In this document: one piece after another, positions 1 to 7,721 of the stretch
Position numbering within the stretch: position 1 is the stretch's first letter
Layout of the letters: every line of letters starts with the position of its first letter
Assembly: GCA_009775195.1 (NCBI GenBank)
Contig: VSPF01000088.1
Location: forward strand, 1 to 12,402
DNA: 12,402 nt
DNA from: Muribaculaceae bacterium
GTDB lineage: Bacteria; Bacteroidota; Bacteroidia; Bacteroidales; Muribaculaceae
Reading direction: 5' to 3'
Position numbers and translations under genes: made by a program
Notes under the pieces: model-generated
Told to the model about the DNA's origin: nothing
What the model saw: the letters and a program-made list of their open reading frames with translations, nothing else
Database searches by the model: none

Positions 1-30
1 CTATGGGGGGAGCGAGATTTATCGGGGGAT

Positions 31-69
31 AAAATGAAACCCGGCGGCAAACGGGGGGTTGTCGCCGGG
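31..69 (-). terminator. Probable intrinsic terminator of trxA
   Basis: GC-rich inverted repeat with arms 40-50 and 59-69 and an 8-nt G-rich loop. One position, 47/62, is non-Watson-Crick. Read on the minus strand it lies about 20 nt after the trxA stop and is followed by a T-rich tract (complement of 31-39). This is the layout of a rho-independent terminator. Positions 1-30 show nothing I can identify. Confidence 0.65.
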
Positions 70-89
70 GAGTATGACAAGATGTCAGT

Positions 90-389
90 TTATGACATGT
101 GTTCGCGGAGCTTTGCCTCGAGAAGGTCGGCCTGCTGGAGGCCTACGGTGCGCCATACGGCCTCGCCGCCCTTGAAGAGTATGAGGGTGGGCACAGAACG
201 GACGTTATACTGCAGGGCCAGGGGGTTGTTCTGGTCGATGTCGACCTTGAGGATGTTGGCCTTGTCGCCGATACGTTGTTTTACTTCCTCGAGGATGGGG
301 GCCTGCATACGGCAGGGTCCGCACCAGGTGGCGAAGAAATCGACAAGCGTGGGCTTGTCATCATTGATGAGTTGGTTGAAGTCGCTCAT
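90..389 (-). CDS. trxA: Thioredoxin
   Basis: A 99-residue single-domain cytosolic thioredoxin. It reduces protein disulfides and is itself recycled by thioredoxin reductase. The redox motif WCGPC is at residues 22-26 within VDFFATWCGPC, and the cis-proline is P67 in RSVPTL. The glycine-rich strand LFKGG follows at about 71-75. The length is slightly below the usual 105-110 residues because the N-terminus is short. There is no signal peptide, so this is not the exported TlpA-type thioredoxin common in this phylum. The start at 389 gives the normal N-terminal helix; no Shine-Dalgarno is seen. It is monocistronic as far as the window shows, divergent from cvpA, with a heptamer repeat in its leader and a hairpin after its stop. 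The function is certain at family level; which paralogue of the genome it is cannot be told. Confidence 0.96.
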   Translation of the reverse strand: MSDFNQLINDDKPTLVDFFATWCGPCRMQAPILEEVKQRIGDKANILKVDIDQNNPLALQYNVRSVPTLILFKGGEAVWRTVGLQQADLLEAKLREHMS

Positions 390-400
390 AACTTTTTATG

Positions 401-435
401 GTTTAAAGTTTATAGTTTAGGGTTTATAGTTTAAG
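401..435. repeat. Heptanucleotide tandem repeat, five units
   Basis: Five consecutive 7-nt units start at 401, 408, 415, 422 and 429. Every unit begins GTTTA: GTTTAAA, GTTTATA, GTTTAGG, GTTTATA, GTTTAAG. The array ends about 11 nt before the trxA start codon on the other strand, so it lies in the trxA leader. A change in copy number would change leader length in 7-nt steps. A similar 7-nt period, with a different unit, occurs between sufB and sufC. Confidence 0.85.
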
Positions 436-544
436 GGCCTTGGCATGCTTGTGGCCTTTACTTATACCTCGAAGGTGATATTTTCAATCACTACTATAAC
501 AAATATCGTGCCGACAATGTTTGGGGCAAAACTTGTGGTATGAT

Positions 545-575
545 TTTCTTATACCGTGGGAAATTTGTAAATTTG
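545..575 (+). promoter_or_regulatory. Putative Bacteroidota-type promoter of cvpA-suf
   Basis: A perfect -7 element TAAATTTG is at 568-575. The -33 position at 19-nt spacing (545-548) reads TTTC, one mismatch from TTTG. If used, the transcript would start only about 5-7 nt before the cvpA ATG at 587, giving a nearly leaderless mRNA. The weak -33 and very short leader lower confidence. Confidence 0.5.
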
Positions 576-586
576 CATGTTGAAAC

Positions 587-1060
587 ATGACTACCATCGA
601 CCTTATATTATTGGCCATAATCGGCATAGCGCTTGTGACGGGCTGGCTTCGCGGCCTTGCGCGACAGGTGGGCACGGTTGCGGGCATCATCTTGGGCATC
701 GTGATATGCCGCGTGTTCGGCAGCGGCATCGCCGACTATTTCGTGAGCCGTGGCAGCGAACATGCCTCGGTTGCGCGCGCGTGCGTGTATGCGGTGCTGT
801 TCGTGGCTGTCTACCTTGGGTGCAACCTCTTGGCGAGGCTCATCAGCTCGCTGCTCAAGGCAGTGAAGCTGGGCTTTCTCGACCGGCTGGGAGGTGCGGT
901 GATGCGCACCTTCCTGTGGTTGCTGTTTACCTCGCTGGCCATCAACATATACCTGGGCATCTGCCCGTCGGACCGGCCGCGCTTCGAGCGGGCCGACAAG
1001 CCGTGGCGCAACCTGACCGTGCAGTTGGCACCAAAACTTTTGGGCTATCTCGCCAACTGA
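587..1060 (+). CDS. cvpA: CvpA family integral membrane protein
   Basis: A 157-residue hydrophobic protein of the CvpA family (colicin V production family). Its biochemical role is not established in this phylum; in enterobacteria CvpA is linked to envelope and bile-salt tolerance. About four membrane segments are visible at residues 4-22, 27-46, 64-87 and 103-124. The N-terminus, with a WLRGLARQ turn followed by a Gly-rich second helix, is typical of the family. The start at 587 places the first membrane helix at residue 4; the ATG at 577 is in another frame. The stop is 43 nt before sufB and no terminator is seen between them, so it is probably the first gene of the suf transcript. The tail after residue 125 is polar and probably cytosolic. 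The family call is good, but a link to Fe-S assembly is only contextual. Confidence 0.88.
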   Translation: MTTIDLILLAIIGIALVTGWLRGLARQVGTVAGIILGIVICRVFGSGIADYFVSRGSEHASVARACVYAVLFVAVYLGCNLLARLISSLLKAVKLGFLDRLGGAVMRTFLWLLFTSLAINIYLGICPSDRPRFERADKPWRNLTVQLAPKLLGYLAN

Positions 1061-1103
1061 CAAGCTGCCTTATTTGTTATCACTATTGCATAACTGACAA
1101 GCA

Positions 1104-2567
<1,464 letters not shown>

Positions 2568-2577
2568 TTAGTAGAGA

Positions 2578-2612
2578 TTAGATTTTAGATATTAGACAAT
2601 AGATATTAGTTG
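2578..2612. repeat. Heptanucleotide tandem repeat between sufB and sufC
   Basis: Five 7-nt units start at 2578, 2585, 2592, 2599 and 2606: TTAGATT, TTAGATA, TTAGACA, ATAGATA, TTAGTTG. The period is exact and only the third unit onward degenerates. It fills most of the 58-nt sufB-sufC gap in an operon whose next two junctions overlap. The last unit ends 13 nt before the sufC ATG. The base composition (no GC-rich stretch) is unlike the flanking coding DNA. Confidence 0.82.
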
Positions 2613-2625
2613 ATATAACGCACCC

Positions 2626-3389
<764 letters not shown>

Positions 3390-3393
<4 letters not shown>

Positions 3394-4739
3394 ACGCCAT
3401 CGAAGCCTTAGGACAGTACCTGGTGCTGGTACAAAGTAACCCCGGCCTCTTCAGGGACGACCCGCCGCTGTTGGCACGCCTGCGCCAGGAGGCCCTGGGC
3501 AGGCTGCCAGGGGAGATTGAGTCGTACAGGGCCGACAAGACCATCCCTGCCGAATGCCGGCCCGACACGATGTATGCCCCCGACTACGGCATCAACCTTC
3601 AGCACCTCGAGATGACGGCCGACGTGGCATCGGCCTTCCGCTGCGGCGTGCCCAACCTGAACTGCTACCTGGCGGTCGTTGTGGGCGACGTGGTGCATTT
3701 CACCGACTCGATGCTCAAAGCCCCCGAGGGCCTCGAAGTGTACAGCCTGCGCAATGTGCCCGAGAAATATCTCGACATGGCGGCGTATATCGGCCGTCGC
3801 GGCGACAGCCTCAATGCCCTGCTGCTCTCCGACGGCATATATATCCGCGTTGCCGAGGGCTACGAAATCGACAAACCAATACAAATAGTCAACATATTCA
3901 ACGGCAGCACGCCCATGCTCACGCCGCGCCGCGTGATAGTGGACGCCAGGCCGATGTCGGCTGTCAAGGTCTTGCTCTGCGACCACTCGCAAAGCCCTGA
4001 CACACCGCACCTTGCCTCGCAAGTGGTAAACGTCAACGCAGCCGAGGGCGCGCATGTCGAAATCTACGATATCGAGGAAGCCGCCCCTGCCACACGCCGC
4101 CGCTGGCAGCTCATTGCCGAGCAGGCATCGAACTCCGAGCTGACGGTGAGCAGCGCATACCTCCACGGCGGAGTCAGCGCCAACGAATATATAATCGACG
4201 TCAACGGCGACGGCTGCACCACCAACCTGAGCGGCCTGGCTATATGCACCGGCCAACAGGTTGTATCTAACAAAGTGACCCTGCGCCACCACGGTCAGCA
4301 CTGCACCAGCCGGCAGCTATTCAAAAACGCCGTCTTCGACCAGGCGCACGGGGCCTTTGGCGGACGTGTCATCGTAGAAGAAGAGGCCTGCCACACCGAC
4401 GCAGCACAGACCAACCGCAACATACTCGCCTCGCCCGACGCGCGCATGGACGCCTCGCCACAGCTCGAAATCTACTGCGACGAGGTAAAGGCCAGCCACG
4501 GCGCCACCACGGGCCAGCTCGACGAGAGGGCACTCTTCTATATGCAGAGCCGTGGCATACCCCGCGACGAGGCCCGGCGCATGCTCACACAGGCATTTAT
4601 GACCGACGTGATTGACAATATCGGCTACGAGGTGCTGCGCCAGCGCCTGCATGTGCTTGTCGAAAAACGCCTCAACGGCGACGCCGCATCGTGCAGCACA
4701 TGCGCTACCGCATGTCACTCTAACACTACCGAGCAATGA
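3390..4739 (+). CDS. sufD: Fe-S cluster assembly protein SufD
   Basis: A 449-residue SufD, the partner of SufB in the SufBC2D complex, thought to help with iron entry and scaffold architecture. The C-terminal core carries QLEIYCDEVKASHGATTGQ, FYMQSRGIP and the EKRL terminal helix. His370 in ASHGAT corresponds to the conserved histidine (His360 in E. coli) implicated in cluster assembly. The N-terminal half is less conserved, as is usual. It starts inside the sufC stop (ATGA) and ends inside the sufS start (ATGA, 4736-4739), so three genes are probably translationally coupled. The last 15 residues hold a cysteine cluster C435-x2-C438-x3-C442 followed by His443. I would not predict that tail from E. 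coli SufD; it may be a metal or cluster ligand set or a lineage-specific tail. Confidence 0.96.
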
Positions 4740-5953
4740 AACCCGACTTCGAGGCCCTTCGTGCAGACTTTCCAATTCTAAAGCGCAAGGTCAATGGCCA
4801 TGAGCTAATCTACTTTGACAACGCTGCCACGAGCCAGACACCGCGCGTGGTTGTCGACGCTGTCGACAATGCCTACTACGACCGCCGCGCCAATGTGCAC
4901 CGTGGCGTACACTCGCTGTCGCAAGAGGCCACAGCGGCCATGGAGGCAACGAGGGAGAGGGTGAGGGCGTTTGTCAACGCCGATTCGACCGACGAGATTA
5001 TTTTTACCCGTGGCACGACGGAGGCGATTAACCTGGTCGCCTCGAGCTACGGGCAGCTTCTCGAGGCCGGTGACGAGATAATACTCACCATAATGGAGCA
5101 CCACTCCAACATCGTGCCCTGGCAGCTACTTCAGAACCGCAAAGGCATAGTGATAAAGGTGGTGCCTATTCATGCCGACGGCACGCTCGACCTCGACGTC
5201 TACCGCAGCCTCTTCACCGAGCGCACCCGCCTGGTGTCGGTATGCCAGGTGTCGAACGTTCTTGGCACCATCAACCCCATCGCCGAAATGGCGGCGATAG
5301 CCCACAGCCACAATGCGTTAATCTGCGTGGACGGGGCGCAGGCTGTTGCCCACGAGCACGTAGATGTCAAGGCACTCGGGGCTGATTTCTATGCCTTTTC
5401 GTCGCACAAGATGTACGGGCCCGCCGGTGTGGGCGTGCTCTATGGCCGTCGCGAATTGCTCGAGGCGATGCCCCCGTACCAGGGCGGTGGCGAGATGATA
5501 GGCCACGTAAGTTTCAGCGGCACCACGTGGGCCGACCTGCCATATAAATTCGAGGCCGGCACGCCCGACTATATCGGCGCGGCGGCATTCTGCACGGCCA
5601 TGGACTATATGGACGGCATCGGCATCGACAACATTGCCGCGCACGAACACGAATTGCTCGTGCATGCCACCGACGCCATGCTCGGCATACCGGGGCTGCG
5701 CATCTATGGCACGGCTCCCGACAAAGCAGCCGTCATATCGTTCCTTATCGGCGACGCCCACCACTACGACACGGGGGTATTGCTCGACCAACTCGGTATC
5801 GCTGTGCGCACAGGTCACCACTGCGCCCAGCCGCTGATGGAGAGCTACGGCATCGAGGGCACAGTGCGCGCCTCGTTCGCCCTCTACAACACCCACGCCG
5901 AGGTCGATGCCTTCGTCGCCGCCCTGCGCCGCGTGGCCGCGATGCTGACATGA
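4736..5953 (+). CDS. sufS: Cysteine desulfurase SufS
   Basis: A 405-residue PLP-dependent group II cysteine desulfurase. It converts L-cysteine to alanine and leaves a persulfide on its active-site cysteine, which feeds the SufBCD scaffold. PLP-binding features are visible: EHHSNIVPW (His122/His123 region), CVDGAQ with Asp199, and the Schiff-base lysine Lys225 in FSSHKMYGPAG. The catalytic cysteine is Cys373 in RTGHHCAQPLM, the SufS-type (short-loop) context rather than the long NifS/IscS loop. The substrate-binding region EAGTPDYIG and the C-terminal RASFALYNT are also present. The length fits the family. It is the last gene of the block, overlapping sufD by ATGA, and is followed after about 45 nt by a strong hairpin. 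No sufE, sufU or sufT lies in the window, so the sulfur-relay partner must be encoded elsewhere. Confidence 0.97.
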   Translation: MKPDFEALRADFPILKRKVNGHELIYFDNAATSQTPRVVVDAVDNAYYDRRANVHRGVHSLSQEATAAMEATRERVRAFVNADSTDEIIFTRGTTEAINLVASSYGQLLEAGDEIILTIMEHHSNIVPWQLLQNRKGIVIKVVPIHADGTLDLDVYRSLFTERTRLVSVCQVSNVLGTINPIAEMAAIAHSHNALICVDGAQAVAHEHVDVKALGADFYAFSSHKMYGPAGVGVLYGRRELLEAMPPYQGGGEMIGHVSFSGTTWADLPYKFEAGTPDYIGAAAFCTAMDYMDGIGIDNIAAHEHELLVHATDAMLGIPGLRIYGTAPDKAAVISFLIGDAHHYDTGVLLDQLGIAVRTGHHCAQPLMESYGIEGTVRASFALYNTHAEVDAFVAALRRVAAMLT

Positions 5954-5993
5954 ATACCCGAGGCTGCCTGATATAAGGAAACATAAAGGACAT

Positions 5994-6035
5994 AAAGTCA
6001 AAAGTCACAAAAGAAAGGACTCTTTTGTGACTTTT
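5994..6035 (+). terminator. Intrinsic terminator after sufS
   Basis: A perfect 14-bp inverted repeat has arms 6000-6013 (AAAAGTCACAAAAG) and 6022-6035 (CTTTTGTGACTTTT) with an 8-nt loop. The right arm ends in a T run followed by more A/T. It starts 46 nt after the sufS stop and would end the suf transcript; A-rich flanks also allow activity from the other strand. The left side includes two tandem AAAGTCA heptamers (5994-6007). Confidence 0.8.
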
Positions 6036-6289
6036 CATTTGTTATAAAACCACGTCGATAACAGCTTGTTGCGCAGTCTATTCTTCTACCAATGTCCAAA
6101 TTGGGTAATGAAAACCGTCCAAATTTGGTAATTTGACTCGTCAAAAGCTGCTTCCGCCGTGATAATCTGATGGTTAGCATCTCCAATGCCTCACTACCAG
6201 ACACGAACTTGTCAAATAGGCTAAGTTATCAAAGTTACCCGAAGAGAACGCATTATTAACGTTTTAAGCTGACCTATATCAAAAAATTA
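6036..6289. other. AT-rich gene-poor stretch
   Basis: About 250 nt without a convincing gene. A 68-codon minus-strand reading frame (5998-6204) reads back through the sufS terminator and has no recognisable features. The stretch contains a near-identical 16-bp direct repeat (6094-6109 and 6117-6132). It also contains ATTATTAACGTT at 6252-6263, echoed as ATTATTAATGTT at 6303-6314 in the promoter downstream. Composition changes sharply from the GC-rich suf genes, which suggests acquired or decayed DNA. Confidence 0.6.
6094..6132. repeat. 16-bp direct repeat pair, 23-nt spacing
   Basis: GTCCAAATTGGGTAAT (6094-6109) and GTCCAAATTTGGTAAT (6117-6132) match at 15 of 16 positions. The core CCAAATTTGG is a perfect palindrome in the second copy. 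The spacing is 23 nt start to start, close to two helical turns. It could be a pair of binding sites or a mobile-element remnant. Confidence 0.7.
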
Positions 6290-6321
6290 TTTGGTAATCA
6301 CGATTATTAATGTTATTTTTG
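6290..6321 (+). promoter_or_regulatory. Bacteroidota-type promoter
   Basis: TTTG at 6290-6293, a 20-nt spacer, then TATTTTTG at 6314-6321. Both elements match TTTG-N19-21-TAnnTTTG perfectly. A start site near 6325-6330 is expected, about 245 nt upstream of the first secreted-protein gene. It implies a long 5' leader or a separate small RNA. Confidence 0.75.
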
Positions 6322-6326
6322 CATCG

Positions 6327-6571
6327 GAATCCATAATTGGATTTCAGACATAGCTTTTGAGAGAAGCGTATTGCTCTTTCTTGTGTTAGAAAACGTAGGA
6401 AATTTTCTGAAGATGCAAGGAGACAAGCGATTCTCACGCCATAGGCGTGGGTTGCTTTTTCCACATCTTCATCTTCTGGTTTCCTACGACCATCTAACAA
6501 AGTGTGGCAATTCAGCTCACGCTTCTTCGTTGTTGTATAATGTATTGGGCTGGTACTTCATAAATCATACG
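6327..6571 (+). ncRNA. Structured 5' leader or candidate small RNA
   Basis: The likely transcribed leader of the gene at 6572. Near its 5' end is a small hairpin, AATCCA 6328-6333 with TGGATT 6338-6343. Next comes a long imperfect hairpin, 6384-6499, built from five stems: 6384-6390/6493-6499, 6394-6402/6480-6488, 6409-6415/6464-6470, 6419-6430/6452-6462 (one bulged C, G-U pairs) and 6435-6440/6444-6449 with an ATA loop. A further possible stem pairs 6513-6518 with 6547-6552. The G-T positions pair as G-U only in RNA made from the plus strand, which supports that orientation. I do not recognise a named RNA family. A 73-codon minus-strand reading frame across it (6279-6500) is probably a by-product of the structure. 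The boundaries are inferred from the promoter. Confidence 0.5.
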
Positions 6572-6583
6572 ATGAATGATTTA
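6561..6583 (+). promoter_or_regulatory. Hairpin presenting the start codon in its loop
   Basis: TAAATCAT (6561-6568) and ATGATTTA (6576-6583) form a perfect 8-bp stem. The 7-nt loop ACGATGA (6569-6575) contains the ATG at 6572-6574. Such a structure could limit or direct ribosome entry at the first secreted-protein gene. The stem is A/T-rich, so its stability is moderate. Confidence 0.6.
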
Positions 6584-7234
6584 AAATTCATATTGGCCAC
6601 CATTATTATATGCTTGTTTGGATTTGCATCTAATGCAGAGAGAAATATAGTACTGTATAAACGAATTGCCATAGTAGGGCAATCCGGCAAGCGTACAGTG
6701 GATGATGACGCTCATTATATTACGTTTAATCGTAACGGTTGTTATCCATCAGATAAAAATGGAAATGCAATTTGTGACGAATTTTTTAGATATGTCAAAG
6801 ACTCTAATGGGATGCATTGCTATGCAGGGGAATCAAACAATGGTTTTTCGGAATGTTACTTTTCTGAAAATTACAACCGCATAAACATAAAGAAAAACAA
6901 CGAAACCCATGTCTATATAAGAGAGTGTGGAAATACGACTACTGCTTCGTGGAGAAATACCGAATATAATGGTAATCAAAACCGAAATAATTATGCCCCT
7001 GTCATACCGCCAGTCAGTGGATACACAACTCCGTCTCGGGCCAATAGCCCAACAACAAAAACATGCCGATGGTGCAATGGCACCGGTCAGACAAAGGGGC
7101 GTATAGTTTATGCTCCTGACTATACCGGAAATGCAGTCCGAGTGTGGTGTGACATATGTGGTTCATCTATGTACCCCCATAGTCATATTGACACTATGTG
7201 TAAAGTATGTCATGGAAAAGGATATATCGAATAA
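6572..7234 (+). CDS. Secreted protein with DnaJ-like CxxC zinc-finger tail
   Basis: 220 residues, function unknown. Residues 1-22 form a signal peptide (FILATIIICLFGFASNA) with no lipobox cysteine. Residues 25-118 form a domain with DDDAHYITFN, DKNGNA, KDSNGMHCYAG, CYFSENYNRINI and HVYIRE blocks that recur in the next gene. A Pro/Ser/Thr/Asn-rich linker (about 120-162) follows. The C-terminal module has three CxxC pairs, CRWCNGTG (165), CDICG (193) and CKVCHGKG (210). Two fit the CxxCxGxG repeat of the DnaJ zinc centre, and His203/His205 lie between the last two. The fourth DnaJ repeat is missing. The open frame extends upstream to 6371, but the ATG at 6572 is chosen because it begins the signal peptide. 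The next gene starts 11 nt downstream, so they are probably cotranscribed. AT-rich codon use differs from all neighbours. Secretion is likely; zinc binding is inferred. Confidence 0.8.
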   Translation: MNDLKFILATIIICLFGFASNAERNIVLYKRIAIVGQSGKRTVDDDAHYITFNRNGCYPSDKNGNAICDEFFRYVKDSNGMHCYAGESNNGFSECYFSENYNRINIKKNNETHVYIRECGNTTTASWRNTEYNGNQNRNNYAPVIPPVSGYTTPSRANSPTTKTCRWCNGTGQTKGRIVYAPDYTGNAVRVWCDICGSSMYPHSHIDTMCKVCHGKGYIE

Positions 7235-7245
7235 AATATAAGGTT

Positions 7246-7710
7246 ATGAAAAAAATTCTATTGTTATTTTTATTCAGCCTGTTTGGATTGGCAGGGTTCA
7301 ACGTGCAGGCGCAGATAAGACACTATATCTGTGATAGATGGTTTGATTCCAATGGTGTACAACATGCGCTGCCAAAACCTGACCAGCAATACTTTGCATT
7401 TATAAACTCAAATGCAATAATATACAAATGCGACAAAAATGGTAATGCGAAGTCTAATGTACTGGCTAGTATTGGGGGGACAGAAGAATGGCATTACAAA
7501 GGTAAAAAGGATGGGGTATATATATATGAAAAGCCAGCTCAACATTATGGATTTGGGGTATCATCTACGCCTTCCACTAATCGCTACCTGCTGCTTTCGA
7601 CTGATTTCGACAAAATTAATTTAGTTTCTGAAGGGTTTACAAATCACACATGGGTCTATGAGCGTAAAGAACCCTCAGAGATTATAAGCGCTCCGACCAC
7701 GATGTACTGA
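7246..7710 (+). CDS. Small secreted protein, paralogue of the upstream gene
   Basis: 154 residues, function unknown. A signal peptide spans residues 1-22 or so (KKILLLFLFSLFGLAGFNVQA), with no lipobox. The mature part aligns by eye with residues 25-118 of the upstream protein. Shared elements are QQYFAFINS versus AHYITFNRN, the identical DKNGNA (63-68), GVYIYEK versus GMHCYAG, LLLSTDFDKINL versus CYFSENYNRINI, and HTWVYERKEP versus HVYIREC. The cysteine-rich tail is absent. The start at 7246 is chosen for the signal peptide and sits 11 nt after the upstream stop; the longer frame from 7207 would place charged residues before it. It is AT-rich like its partner. The stop is only 11 nt from the convergent DUF3943 stop, and no terminator is visible between them. 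I recall similar secreted proteins as a multi-copy family in gut Bacteroidales, but no role is known to me. Confidence 0.78.
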   Translation: MKKILLLFLFSLFGLAGFNVQAQIRHYICDRWFDSNGVQHALPKPDQQYFAFINSNAIIYKCDKNGNAKSNVLASIGGTEEWHYKGKKDGVYIYEKPAQHYGFGVSSTPSTNRYLLLSTDFDKINLVSEGFTNHTWVYERKEPSEIISAPTTMY

Positions 7711-7721
7711 TTGCCTATTAT

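Larger units (their letters stand above)
390..586. other. Divergent intergenic region trxA / cvpA
   Basis: About 200 nt without a gene. It holds a heptamer repeat next to trxA (401-435), several small dyads (for example GGTAT 537-541 with ATACC 551-555), and a promoter-like element before cvpA. I found no clear minus-strand TAnnTTTG element for trxA. Confidence 0.7.

Noticed and set aside
3408..4301. 297-codon minus-strand reading frame opposite sufD
   Set aside because: It lies entirely inside sufD, has no domain features, and is repetitive in Val/Ala/His/Gly as expected from the reverse reading of GC-rich codons.
6094..6132. CRISPR array
   Set aside because: Only two repeat copies, with a 7-nt gap and no spacer-length segment or cas gene.
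5998..6204. 68-codon minus-strand frame after sufS
   Set aside because: It runs through the sufS terminator and both copies of the 16-bp repeat. No motif supports a protein.
6384..6499. Insertion sequence terminal repeats
   Set aside because: The arms are a continuous nested hairpin with a 3-nt loop and enclose no transposase gene.
6279..6500. 73-codon minus-strand frame across the leader hairpin
   Set aside because: It coincides with the two arms of the inverted repeat, has no export or domain signal, and the plus strand has the better promoter and RNA pairing. It may be annotated as a protein elsewhere.
6371..6571. N-terminal extension of the first secreted protein
   Set aside because: Adding 67 residues would bury the signal peptide. 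The extension is the translated structured leader.
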